From NCBI GenBank assembly GCA_022870745.1, contig CP085323.1, positions 2,418,001 to 2,482,000 of the forward strand: a stretch of 64,000 nucleotides of DNA, written 5' to 3'. Below, in pieces: positions 1 to 8,219 of the stretch. Positions within the stretch are counted from its first letter, which is position 1; the number at the start of each line of letters is the position of its first letter. A model generated the notes under the pieces. It was not told the origin of the DNA. It made no database searches and worked only from the letters and a program-made list of their open reading frames with translations. A program made the position numbers and the translations under genes. Source of the stretch: Silvibacterium acidisoli. Lineage in GTDB: Bacteria > Acidobacteriota > Terriglobia > Terriglobales > Acidobacteriaceae.

Positions 1-239
1 CCCGACCGCCGGATGGCGCCGCCCAGGTCGGGTATGGAATCCGAAGGCTGCGGCGGATGATCCAGTTGCACCTGGGCGTGATTGTGCATGTCGATGGAGA
101 TGTATTTCGCGAGGATCTGCTCAACGCGAGGATCGTCCGTCGCGGCTGCCAAGGCAGCGGGGCCAAGCAGCGCACTGCCGGCGGATGCGGCTGCGAGGGA
201 CTGCAGGAATGTGCGACGCGACAGGGCTGATCCGTTCAT
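1..239 (-). CDS. N-terminal part of a Tat-exported metallohydrolase, possibly membrane dipeptidase (M19)
   Basis: Only the first 79 or so codons lie in the window; the gene runs off the left edge. The protein starts at an ATG and has a twin-arginine signal (SRRTFLQ near residue 8) followed by an Ala-rich hydrophobic stretch. The mature part begins with ISIDMHNHA, an N-terminal metal-ligand HxH-type motif as seen in TIM-barrel metal-dependent hydrolases, including renal-dipeptidase-like M19 peptidases. The assignment to M19 rather than another amidohydrolase is inference from this motif alone. It would act outside the cytoplasmic membrane. Confidence 0.5.
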   Translation of the reverse strand, partial: MNGSALSRRTFLQSLAAASAGSALLGPAALAAATDDPRVEQILAKYISIDMHNHAQVQLDHPPQPSDSIPDLGGAIRRS

Positions 240-294
240 TTTTGTCTCCATGGATCTTTAGACGGTCAAAAGCTTTGTCGCGGACATTCGGAGC

Positions 295-1269
295 TTAGTG
301 GCTGGCGAAGTGATCGCGATACCACTCAACGGTCTCGCGAATTGCCTCTTCCATGCCATAAACCGGCTTCCATCCCAAGCGTTCCTTCGCCTTCGAGGCA
401 TCGAGATACTGCTCGCGAATTTCAGACGACGCAATGTTCTGGATGACCGGCTTTAGATCCGTGCGGTCCATGATGCGCAGCGTCATGTGTACTATATCGA
501 GCACGGTCAGCCGTTCGCCGAGGCTGAAGTTGAAGGCCTCACCGCTGATTGAGCTGTCTTCGGCAAGCTTCTCGCCGAGCACGAGGTAGCATTCGGCTGC
601 ATCCTTCACGTAGAGGAAGTCGCGCACGAATTTTCCATCGCTGCGAATGACAAAAGGCTCGTCTGCCAGCGTTGCCTTGACCAATCCTGGAATGGTCCGG
701 CTGAAGTTGAGATCGCCGCCGCCGAAGAGATTGCCGCAGCGGGCAATCGCGGTCTTCACACCATAAGTCGCGGCGTACATCTGCGAGATGAGATCCGTGC
801 ACGACTTCGAAACGTCGTACGGGTAGCGGCCCTGCAGCGGATGCGTTTCGAGATAAGGCAGGCTCTCGCTCGAGCCGTAAGCCTTGTCCGATGACGCCAC
901 GACGACATTCGATTTGCCTGCGAGACGGCAGGCTTCGAGCACGTTCCACGTTCCCATCACGTTGGCGCGCAGCGTGCCGACGGGGTCGAGCTTGGCTACC
1001 TGCACCAGCGGTTGTGCGGCGAGATGAAAGACGGTATGCGGCTCGTACTCGGCGATAGCGCGCTGCATGGTAGGCAGCGATTCGAGATCACCGGAGACGA
1101 TGGCGACCTGTTCGAGCAGTCCTTCCCGCACGGCCATGCTCTTCGGAGCCTGGTCGCGGACGAGCGCGACGATCTCCGCCCCTTCGCGCAGCAGCGCCTT
1201 TACGAGCCATCCACCCATCAGGCCGGTCGCGCCGGTCACAAATACACGTTTTCCCTGCCAGTAACCCAA
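295..1269 (-). CDS. rfbG: CDP-glucose 4,6-dehydratase-like NAD-dependent sugar epimerase/dehydratase
   Basis: Short-chain, extended-family sugar nucleotide dehydratase of about 324 residues. It would convert CDP-D-glucose to CDP-4-keto-6-deoxyglucose, the branch point for dideoxy sugars of surface polysaccharides. Visible motifs are the Rossmann glycine motif TGATGLMGGWL and the catalytic YxxxK in YPYDVSK; the opening WQGKRVFVTG is typical of RfbG. The open frame extends to a GTG at 1335, but that leaves no room for the divergent rfbF signals; I chose the TTG at 1269, which has GGAG four bases upstream. It is divergent from rfbF, and that pairing is the main support for CDP-glucose over GDP-mannose or dTDP-glucose as substrate. 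Confidence 0.75.
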   Translation of the reverse strand: MGYWQGKRVFVTGATGLMGGWLVKALLREGAEIVALVRDQAPKSMAVREGLLEQVAIVSGDLESLPTMQRAIAEYEPHTVFHLAAQPLVQVAKLDPVGTLRANVMGTWNVLEACRLAGKSNVVVASSDKAYGSSESLPYLETHPLQGRYPYDVSKSCTDLISQMYAATYGVKTAIARCGNLFGGGDLNFSRTIPGLVKATLADEPFVIRSDGKFVRDFLYVKDAAECYLVLGEKLAEDSSISGEAFNFSLGERLTVLDIVHMTLRIMDRTDLKPVIQNIASSEIREQYLDASKAKERLGWKPVYGMEEAIRETVEWYRDHFASH

Positions 1270-1352
1270 GTCTCTCTCCTGCCCGCGTGATCGTCTATGG
1301 CCGCGCGTCCGTCTAAAAGAATAGGTTACATTCACTGGAGGAGAGTTCGTAC

Positions 1353-2084
1353 GTGGCAGTTAAATCGCTGGCCGATCAGGACATGAAAGTCGTCATTCTT
1401 TGCGGAGGAAAGGGCTCGCGAATCTATCCCTTTTCAGAGTATTTCCCGAAGCCGATGATGCCGGTCAACGGCCGCCCCATCCTTGTCCACCTGATGCACA
1501 TCTATGCCCGGCAGGGCGTACGCCGCTTCGTGCTCGCAGCAGGACACCGCAAGGAGATGCTGCTCGATTACTTCGACGGCCGCTTTCCCGAGTGGGAGAT
1601 CGAGATTCTCGACACCGGTACGGAAGCCGATACCGGCGATCGCGTCTATTCCTGCCTGGATCGCGTAGGCGATCGCTTCTTCGTGACCTACGGTGACGGC
1701 TTAGGAAGCATTAATCTGCAGGCACTGCTGGACTTTCATATCGCCAGCGGCGGCCTGGCAACGGTCACAGCCGTGCCGCTGCGTTCCCAGTACGGGACGC
1801 TGCAGTTCAACGAGCAGCAGCAGGTGGAAAGCTTTACGGAAAAGCCGATTATCCGCGACTCGTGGATCAATGCCGGCTTTTTTGTTTTCGATAAGAAGGT
1901 CGCGGAGCACTGGGCCGGGCACAGCCTTGAGTCAGACCTGCTGCCGCATCTCGCCGCAGAGCGCCAGCTCTATACCTATCTGCACGACGGTTTCTGGAAG
2001 TCGATGGACACCAGCAAGGATCAGCAGGAGTTGGAGCGGCTCATGGAGAATGGCGCCGCTCCGCCCTGGGTTACTGGAAGCTAA
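1353..2084 (+). CDS. rfbF: Glucose-1-phosphate cytidylyltransferase
   Basis: Nucleotidyltransferase of 243 residues that makes CDP-glucose from CTP and glucose-1-phosphate, the step before RfbG. The N-terminus has VVILCGGKGSRIYP and FPKPMMPV, the nucleotide-binding signature and sugar-phosphate lysine of the family; VTYGDGLG supplies the metal-binding Asp, and FTEKP and NAGFFVF follow in the usual order. The GTG start at 1353 is preceded at 1337-1345 by a strong GGAGGAG ribosome site with 7-base spacing, better placed than the ATG at 1383. The stop codon overlaps that of the convergent S1 gene. No further sugar-modifying genes follow here, so the end product is unknown. Confidence 0.88.
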   Translation: MAVKSLADQDMKVVILCGGKGSRIYPFSEYFPKPMMPVNGRPILVHLMHIYARQGVRRFVLAAGHRKEMLLDYFDGRFPEWEIEILDTGTEADTGDRVYSCLDRVGDRFFVTYGDGLGSINLQALLDFHIASGGLATVTAVPLRSQYGTLQFNEQQQVESFTEKPIIRDSWINAGFFVFDKKVAEHWAGHSLESDLLPHLAAERQLYTYLHDGFWKSMDTSKDQQELERLMENGAAPPWVTGS

Positions 2085-3790
2085 CCGCGAAGCATTTCGA
2101 GTTCAACCTGCTTCGCTTCCGCATTCAGGCTGACGATGCGGAAGCTGCGCAACTGGCCTGTTTGCACTTCCGCAGCCTTTTGCGTGCTTTCGCTCGGGCC
2201 GCTCTTCCATTTGGCCTTCAGCATGGAACTCAATGCAGAGAGATCGACCTTGCCGGAATCTGCGGCCGCAGCAGGCTCGTCCTGTTTCGCGGCCGCGGGA
2301 ATCGTTGCCCGCGCGATGATGCCATCGCCAAGCTCCACCTTTGCGGACTGGCCTTCGACGCTGACGATGCGGCCGGTCACAGTGTCTCCAGCCTTGTGCT
2401 CGGCAATGTACTCGTCAATTTCCTGCGGTACCAGTTGCTTGATGCTCAGCTTAATCTGGCGCTTCTCTTTGTCCACGCTCAGTACCTGCGCTTTGACCAC
2501 CTCGCCGGCACGCAGCGCGTCCTGCGGAGTGTTAAGCCGCTTCTCCGCTGTGATTTCGCTGATGTGGACCATGCCTTCGACGCCTTCCGCAAGCTGGACG
2601 AAGGCTCCGAACTTGGTGAAGCTCGAAACCGGTCCTTCCACGACAGAGCCGGCGGGAAACTTCTGCGCGATGTCTGCCCAGGGATCGCCGAGCGCCTGCT
2701 TGAGGCCGAGCGAGAGACGGCGTTCCGCGGGGTTGATGCCGAGGATGACTGCCTCGACCGTGTCGCCGGTGTTGAGCAGATCGCTGGGCTTCTTGACCTT
2801 CTTCACCCAGGACATTTCCGACACATGGATCAGGCCTTCGACACCCGGCTCCAGCTCAACGAAGGCGCCGAAGTCGGCCAGACGGGTGACGGTTCCGCTC
2901 ACGCGTTCGCCGAGATTGTACTTCTCCGGCACGGCATCCCAGGGGTGAGCCTGCAACTGCTTGAGTCCAAGCGAGAGCTTCTTACCTTCAGGCGAAATCT
3001 TGAGAACCTTGACCTCAAGCTCCTGCCCGACGGAGAGCACGTCTTCCGGCTTGTTTACGCGCGACCATGAGATATCGCTGATGTGCAGCAGTCCGTCGAC
3101 GCCGCCGAGGTCGATGAAGGCGCCGTATTCGGCGAGGCTGCGCACGGTGCCGCGAATCACGTCGCCTTCGCTCACTTCGGAGTAGCGCTTTTCGCGTGCC
3201 AGGGTCTGCTCTTCTTCAAGCACGGCCCGGCGGTCGATGACCACGTCTTCTTCGGTCGCATCGAGCTTCGTGATGCGGCAGCGAATCTCCTGCCCGACGA
3301 GCTTCTCCATCTCGGCAGCATCGCGAACGCCGCTGCGGGAGGCAGGCATAAACGCAGTGACGCCGACGTCCACGCGGAAGCCGCCCTTGACGACTGCAGT
3401 CACGGTTCCAACGATGGTGGACTTGTCCGCGAAGGAGCGCTCAAGGGATGTCCAGTCTTTCGGCTGGGCGATCTTGAAGAGCGAGAGATCGTAGTAGCCT
3501 TCGGCGTTGCGTCCGCGCACGGTGACGGAGAGCTTGTCACCCGGCTTCACTGCTTCCGCGCCACCTTCGATAGCGCTCAACGGCAGCGCGCCTTCCGTCT
3601 TCGAACCAACGTCGACGAAGACGAACTCGGGTGTGACGGCAATAACTGTGCCGGAGACGCGGCGCTCGCCTTCGTCTGACTTGGTGCGCTGCTTTTCAAA
3701 GGCAGAGAGGATGTCGGCGAAAGACTGGTCCTGTTCGGCAGAAGGGACGGCGGTTTCAGAAGGGAGATTGTCTTGTTCGGGATTGGTCAT
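2081..3790 (-). CDS. rpsA: 30S ribosomal protein S1
   Basis: About 569 residues with six S1 (OB-fold) repeats, roughly at residues 40-105, 120-185, 205-275, 290-360, 375-445 and 460-500; the third to fifth carry the clearest YGAF/FGAF and GLxHxSE signatures and the last is degenerate. It helps the 30S subunit bind and unfold mRNA. The frame is open to 3916, but the ATG at 3790 begins the conserved-looking acidic N-terminal segment. No clear Shine-Dalgarno precedes it, as in rpsA of other bacteria where S1 binds its own leader. A small hairpin sits 13 bases upstream. Convergent and stop-overlapping with rfbF. Confidence 0.93.
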   Translation of the reverse strand: MTNPEQDNLPSETAVPSAEQDQSFADILSAFEKQRTKSDEGERRVSGTVIAVTPEFVFVDVGSKTEGALPLSAIEGGAEAVKPGDKLSVTVRGRNAEGYYDLSLFKIAQPKDWTSLERSFADKSTIVGTVTAVVKGGFRVDVGVTAFMPASRSGVRDAAEMEKLVGQEIRCRITKLDATEEDVVIDRRAVLEEEQTLAREKRYSEVSEGDVIRGTVRSLAEYGAFIDLGGVDGLLHISDISWSRVNKPEDVLSVGQELEVKVLKISPEGKKLSLGLKQLQAHPWDAVPEKYNLGERVSGTVTRLADFGAFVELEPGVEGLIHVSEMSWVKKVKKPSDLLNTGDTVEAVILGINPAERRLSLGLKQALGDPWADIAQKFPAGSVVEGPVSSFTKFGAFVQLAEGVEGMVHISEITAEKRLNTPQDALRAGEVVKAQVLSVDKEKRQIKLSIKQLVPQEIDEYIAEHKAGDTVTGRIVSVEGQSAKVELGDGIIARATIPAAAKQDEPAAAADSGKVDLSALSSMLKAKWKSGPSESTQKAAEVQTGQLRSFRIVSLNAEAKQVELEMLRG

Positions 3791-3802
3791 GAGGTGAGAG
3801 AA

Positions 3803-3821
3803 AACCGAAGATATTTCGGTT
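3803..3821 (-). promoter_or_regulatory. Hairpin in the S1 leader
   Basis: Perfect 7-bp inverted repeat AACCGAA / TTCGGTT with a 5-base loop, just upstream of the rpsA start, which has no obvious Shine-Dalgarno. It could be the structured target for S1 autoregulation; this is inference. Confidence 0.35.
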
Positions 3822-3852
3822 AGGATACACCTTCCACGCGGGGCGTTGAACG

Positions 3853-3877
3853 GCGGCGCACTGATCCGGTGCGCCGC
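3853..3877 (-). terminator. GC-rich hairpin after the VWFA gene
   Basis: Perfect 9-bp stem GCGGCGCAC / GTGCGCCGC with a 7-base loop, eight bases past the VWFA stop. It lacks a U-run, so it is a weak or factor-dependent terminator at best. Confidence 0.4.
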
Positions 3878-3884
3878 TTCGCCT

Positions 3885-4904
3885 TTACTGGCTGGTGTAA
3901 TACCCTGGGCGAGCATTTGCCTTTAGGCCGGGTTTGTTCATCTTGATTTCGATTGCATGAAACTCATTCGGTTTCGCTGCTGGGGGCATAAAGCTGAGCG
4001 TATAGAAGGACTCGGAGGAGCGGATAACCTTCCCGATGAGTCCAGCCACATCCGAGCTCGAGCCTAGCGCCACGCCTCCACTGTTTACAGCAATTACCTG
4101 GAGGCTCAGATTGCCGAAGCTCGCGTCGCCAGGCTTCTTCACTGGTTTAAGGTATGAGCGATAGTTGACATAAAAGGGTCCTGCCGCTTCAGGCGTAAGG
4201 TTTCCCTGCGGATCGATCGCACAGAGTGTGGTGTGGCTGCTGCGCATGGCGTCAGAAAACTGCACGATCTGAGCGAATATTTTCTCTGCATCTCCCTGCG
4301 CGCTCGGACCCGGCGTTACGACCCACCCTGGGGAAATCCAGATCATTAATCTTCGCCCTTGCGTCGCATTAGGCAGCGCGAGAAGCCCCTGCAGGGCTCT
4401 CATCGGCATCTGGCTCGTAGTGCCGCGCGACCCCGCCACATTCTGTGTCGCCTGCTGATCGACGTCGAACTGCGCCAAGTCCTGCGCGAGCAGATTGCCG
4501 TCGGATGTGTACACACCCTGCATCTTCACTGATTGGCGCGTCACCACGGCCAGAGCGGTTGGATATGCAAGATGCCCGTTGTCCGCCTTAAGGTAGTCGA
4601 TGATCTGCTGCTTCGCAAACGCCAGGCGTTCACGCGTTGTGTCCGCAGCATCGAAGACCAGGATCATCGTTGTTTGACCGGTGTTGTCTTTGTCGGATCG
4701 GAATGAGGTTATGTCCTGCGGCTTTCCGTTATCGAGAATCGTGAAGTCATCTTTGGTGAGACCAGCGATCGGATCGCCATCATGGGAATCGACAGTCACA
4801 TCTATCGTGACGGGTTGGGGATCGCCCGCGAACGCGTATGTGTCTCGGGGCGTTACGAGAAAGCACAAAACAAGACAGAAACAGGCAACGCGAATCGCTC
4901 GCAT
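3885..4904 (-). CDS. Secreted VWFA-related acidobacterial protein
   Basis: 339 residues with an N-terminal signal peptide (hydrophobic core around residues 7-18, likely cut near AFA). The mature part starts with a beta-rich segment, VTVDSHDGDPIAGLTKDDF, followed by the FTILDNGKPQ signature of the VWFA-related family that is strongly expanded in Acidobacteriota. The von Willebrand A-like fold follows (ILVFDAADTTRERLAF, MIWISPGW). The Asp-x-Ser metal site of classical VWA domains is replaced by DAADT, so metal binding is uncertain. Function is unknown; two further members lie at 22,998 and 24,317. Confidence 0.8.
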   Translation of the reverse strand: MRAIRVACFCLVLCFLVTPRDTYAFAGDPQPVTIDVTVDSHDGDPIAGLTKDDFTILDNGKPQDITSFRSDKDNTGQTTMILVFDAADTTRERLAFAKQQIIDYLKADNGHLAYPTALAVVTRQSVKMQGVYTSDGNLLAQDLAQFDVDQQATQNVAGSRGTTSQMPMRALQGLLALPNATQGRRLMIWISPGWVVTPGPSAQGDAEKIFAQIVQFSDAMRSSHTTLCAIDPQGNLTPEAAGPFYVNYRSYLKPVKKPGDASFGNLSLQVIAVNSGGVALGSSSDVAGLIGKVIRSSESFYTLSFMPPAAKPNEFHAIEIKMNKPGLKANARPGYYTSQ

Positions 4905-5053
4905 CGATACACTCCGGAAAATTCAAGCTCTTTGGCTGGAGGGAACAGGATATCTGAACGAGCAACGTACGGAACAGCAGATTTTCTTTGAAATGATCTT
5001 TGTCTTGTTAGGTCAGCTAGAATGGCACGTCGAAAAACCAGGAGGGTCTTGCC

Positions 5054-6394
5054 TTGTCTATGGATCGTCGCCGTTTCTTCGGAGTCGCAGGTGCAGCAGG
5101 CGCAGTGGGATTAATGAGTCGCACCGCCCGGGCAGAGGAGCAGGCTGAACGAGCACTCCGCGCCATGCCCGCACCGAAGATCAGGGACATCAGCGTGATC
5201 GAGTGCGAGCCTGCCGGAACTCGCCTGACCGTGGTGAAGATCACCACCGACCAGGATGGCCTCTACGGTTACGGATGCGCCACGTTCACGCAGCGCGCCG
5301 ACCTGGTGAAGCCGGCAGTCGAGAAGTATCTCAAGCCCTTTCTGCTCGGCAAGACAACTGACCGGATCGAGGACATCTGGCAGTCCTGCTACGACAGCTC
5401 TTACTGGAAGAATGGTCCGGTGCTGAACAATGCATTGAGCGGCATCGATCAGGCGTTGTGGGACATCAAGGGCCGGCAGGCGAACATGCCGGTGTATCAG
5501 CTGGCGGGTGGCAAGTGCCGCGAAGCTGTCGATGTGTATGTTCACGCCGATGGGCAGGAGTATGCCGACGTGGTCCGCGCCTCGAAGGAGTACATGGCGC
5601 AGGGCTTCCGCAATATCCGCGTGCAGGTAGGCATCCCGGGTCTTGCTGGATACAGCGCTCCGCACGGTGAAGGCGGACACTTCAAGCCGCTGCACAACAA
5701 GCCGCTCTTCGAGCCCGCCTACGACATGCGCCGCGCGCTGAAGCTGCTCGAAGTCTGCCGACAGGAGCTTGGCGAAGAAGTGGGGCTGCTGCATGACATG
5801 CACGAGCGACTCACTCCGAATGAAGCCGTATTGTTCTGCAAGGAAGCGGAGAAGTTCGACATGTTCTTCCTCGAGGATCCTGTCTCGCCGGAAGACATCG
5901 GATACTTCGAACAAATTCGCCAGAACTGCGCCACGCCGCTTGCTATGGGGGAGCTGTTCAATAATCCGCACGAGTGGCAGCCACTTATCTCGCAGCGCCT
6001 GATCGATTACATTCGCGTGCACGTTTCACAGGTTGGCGGCTTCAGCCCCGCGCGCAAGATCGCAATTCTTTCCGAAGCATTCGGAGTGAAAACAGCCTGG
6101 CACGGTCCTGGCGATGTCTCGCCTGTTGGGCACATGGCAAACGTTACGCTCGATATCGTGAGCTATAACTTCGGCATCCAGGAGTACACGCCATTCAACG
6201 ATCACACCCGCGAGATCTTTCAGGGATGCCCCGAGATGAAGGACGGTTATCTATGGGTGAGCGAGAAGCCGGGATGGGGTATCGAAATCGATGAAAAGGC
6301 AGCGGAGAAATTCCCGTTCACTCCGGGTCGCAATGGGTTGAATGGAGGCTGGGGAGAAATTCGCAAACTCGACGGAACGGTAATCAAGCAGTAG
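5054..6394 (+). CDS. Mannonate dehydratase/RspA-like enolase-superfamily enzyme
   Basis: 446 residues, Tat signal at the N-terminus (DRRRFFGVAGAAGA). The rest is a mandelate-racemase/muconate-lactonizing fold: an N-terminal capping domain (about 45-160) and a TIM barrel with metal ligands in HDMHERL, FLEDPVSPED and AMGELFNN, then the catalytic-loop HGPGDVSPVGH. This combination resembles the ManD/RspA group, which dehydrates D-mannonate or other sugar acids. An exported member is unusual because characterised ManD enzymes are cytoplasmic. The TTG at 5054 is chosen because AGGAGGG lies 8 bases upstream; the ATG at 5060 is the alternative. The small gene at 6456 may be co-transcribed. Confidence 0.82.
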   Translation: MSMDRRRFFGVAGAAGAVGLMSRTARAEEQAERALRAMPAPKIRDISVIECEPAGTRLTVVKITTDQDGLYGYGCATFTQRADLVKPAVEKYLKPFLLGKTTDRIEDIWQSCYDSSYWKNGPVLNNALSGIDQALWDIKGRQANMPVYQLAGGKCREAVDVYVHADGQEYADVVRASKEYMAQGFRNIRVQVGIPGLAGYSAPHGEGGHFKPLHNKPLFEPAYDMRRALKLLEVCRQELGEEVGLLHDMHERLTPNEAVLFCKEAEKFDMFFLEDPVSPEDIGYFEQIRQNCATPLAMGELFNNPHEWQPLISQRLIDYIRVHVSQVGGFSPARKIAILSEAFGVKTAWHGPGDVSPVGHMANVTLDIVSYNFGIQEYTPFNDHTREIFQGCPEMKDGYLWVSEKPGWGIEIDEKAAEKFPFTPGRNGLNGGWGEIRKLDGTVIKQ

Positions 6395-6455
6395 CGGGCA
6401 TCGGCACGAAACGAAGGCGGCATCCTAGGCAGAAGACCGCAATCGAGGAGATGCA

Positions 6456-6656
6456 ATGGCTCTTTACGAGATTCACATGCCGGAGAAGCCGGGAGCGCTG
6501 AAGGTAGAAGCGGACTCTGTGACTTACGGAGAACACAATATTGTGCTGAAGGATCATGAGGATAAGATCGTCCTCGTCCTGTACACGCAGCCGGGAGCTT
6601 ATCTCGTTCGCATGGATTCGAAGAAGAGTGCGGAGCCGGTCGAGGCAGCCGCCTGA
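6456..6656 (+). CDS. Small hypothetical protein (66 aa)
   Basis: Short protein with no recognised domain. ATG is preceded by GAGGAG with good spacing. The chain looks like a small beta-rich fold (YEIHMPEKPG, VTYGEHNIVLKD, IVLVLYTQPGAYLVRM) with a disordered acidic/Ala tail. It follows the dehydratase gene by 60 bases on the same strand, so co-expression is plausible; no function can be given. Confidence 0.6.
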   Translation: MALYEIHMPEKPGALKVEADSVTYGEHNIVLKDHEDKIVLVLYTQPGAYLVRMDSKKSAEPVEAAA

Positions 6657-6662
6657 CGGGCA

Positions 6663-7367
6663 TTAGTTCACGGGAATGAAATCGAAGTAAGCCAGGTTGT
6701 TGCCCTTCCTGTAGTGCAGGGTCAATAACTGAAGTCCAGCCCGAGGCAGAGTGATTGATCCGCACTCTGCCTTGTTCCATGTGTGGAAGACCATCCATGC
6801 AGGATCGCGGGTCAGCGGAAATGCCGGCAGCACACAATCGGCTGCGGCGTGGCCGTTCAACGAGAACTGGATCGTCTGCGGAACGTTCGAATACATGGCG
6901 ACGATTTTGTAACGGCCACTGTGCTTTACCTGCACGGTGTAATTCGTCCACTCGCCGTCCTCTTCCCATCCGATGTAAAGCTGCTTCCACGCGGGCATGA
7001 CCATGCTGTTGCTCTTGAAGTCGGCCAGCTTCTTTACGTAGGAAATATCAACGCCATCGTGCTCGCGGAAGTGGCAGATGGAAGGATCTACACCCTCCTC
7101 GCAGTGCCCGGGCTGGTAATTCAACTCGCCACTGCCGTGATTAACGGCATCCGTATCGTGATAAGCGACGCCTTCTCCGCCCAAGTCGAAGAACGCTGCC
7201 TCCAGCCGCCCTGGAATCGTCTGTGGTCCAGCCGTGTGCGTTGCATCGCGATAAGGCAGACCATGATAGCCAGCCGGAATACTGCTATGAGTGGCGCTCA
7301 TCGAGAACCAGAAGGCGAAGCAAATCACCGCCGCGAAAATCTTCAAAAAACACCTCGCAGGAAGCAT
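6663..7367 (-). CDS. Secreted protein with CBM6/35-like carbohydrate-binding domain
   Basis: About 234 residues from the ATG at 7367. The N-terminus is a signal sequence (CFLKIFAAVICFAFWFSMSA). The mature chain has the pattern of family 6/35 carbohydrate-binding beta-sandwiches: VAYHDTD near the start, then IGWEEDGEWTNYTVQV, SGRYKIVAMYS, IQFSLNG, and a closing LHYRKGNNLAYFDFI. No catalytic domain is attached, so it is a free-standing binding module or an unusual small enzyme. Start choice is uncertain: an in-frame ATG at 7397 is possible and would bring it within 20 bases of the divergent SDR start; neither has a clear ribosome site. Confidence 0.6.
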   Translation of the reverse strand: MLPARCFLKIFAAVICFAFWFSMSATHSSIPAGYHGLPYRDATHTAGPQTIPGRLEAAFFDLGGEGVAYHDTDAVNHGSGELNYQPGHCEEGVDPSICHFREHDGVDISYVKKLADFKSNSMVMPAWKQLYIGWEEDGEWTNYTVQVKHSGRYKIVAMYSNVPQTIQFSLNGHAAADCVLPAFPLTRDPAWMVFHTWNKAECGSITLPRAGLQLLTLHYRKGNNLAYFDFIPVN

Positions 7368-7416
7368 ATAGGACAGCAAGTACAGAGATGCGAACATAAA
7401 GCAGGAGCGTGCAGGG

Positions 7417-8196
7417 ATGTCATCAGGAAAGATCGCCGTCGTAACCGGCGGCAGGCAGGGAATCGGACGCCGCACAGCCGAGGTTCTGGCTGAACGAGGA
7501 TTCAGCATCGCTATTATCGATCTGGCCATGCCGGACGAAGCTCTCGCAGCAATCAAGGCGGCAGGCGGAACGGCAATGGCCCATGTTGCCGACATTACCG
7601 ACGAGGCTGCGATAGACCAGTTCGCGGAGCTCGTTCGTGCAGAACTTGGTCCGGCGAGCGTGCTGGTGAACAATGCCGGCATCAGCCACATTGCTGCTGC
7701 TGAATCGACAGCCTCTGCTGACTACAGGCGGGTGCTTGAAGTGAACCTGGTGGCTCCATTCCTGCTTGCCAAGGCCTTTGGCCAGCAGATGCTCGATGCC
7801 GGGCGCGGCTCCATCATCAACGTCGCGTCGGTTGCGGGACTGCTAGGTGTGAGCGATCGCGCTGCTTACAACGCCTCCAAGCACGGCTTGATCGGTCTCA
7901 CGCGAACGCTTGCCGCTGAGTGGGGCGGCCGCGGTGTCCGCGTCAACGCTGTCTGTCCCGGATGGGTGAAGACCGAAATGGATGTCGCCGATCAGGCCGG
8001 CGGAAGCTACAACGATGCCGACATCATCAACCGCGTTCCCATGGGCCGCTTCGCCTCGCCCGAGGACATCGCCAACACGATTGCCTTTCTTGCGGACGAT
8101 GCGCAAAGTCCATTCATCAACGGACAGGCAATCGCCGTCGATGGCGGATGGACGGCCGACGCGAGCTGGGAGTCGCTGCGCCTTCGCAAGCGTTGA
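7417..8196 (+). CDS. Short-chain dehydrogenase/reductase (FabG-like)
   Basis: 259-residue classical SDR. The NAD(P) motif TGGRQGIG is at residues 9-16, NNAG near 86-89, the catalytic Ser in NVASVAG, and Tyr151/Lys155 in YNASK. The C-terminus NGQAIAVDGGW is typical of 3-ketoacyl-ACP reductase-like or sugar dehydrogenase SDRs. The real substrate cannot be read from sequence; neighbours (dehydratase, carbohydrate-binding protein) hint at sugar acid oxidation, which is inference. tilS begins 24 bases downstream on the same strand. Confidence 0.85.
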   Translation: MSSGKIAVVTGGRQGIGRRTAEVLAERGFSIAIIDLAMPDEALAAIKAAGGTAMAHVADITDEAAIDQFAELVRAELGPASVLVNNAGISHIAAAESTASADYRRVLEVNLVAPFLLAKAFGQQMLDAGRGSIINVASVAGLLGVSDRAAYNASKHGLIGLTRTLAAEWGGRGVRVNAVCPGWVKTEMDVADQAGGSYNDADIINRVPMGRFASPEDIANTIAFLADDAQSPFINGQAIAVDGGWTADASWESLRLRKR

Positions 8197-8219
8197 AGGA
8201 AATCGCTAACATAGACCGG

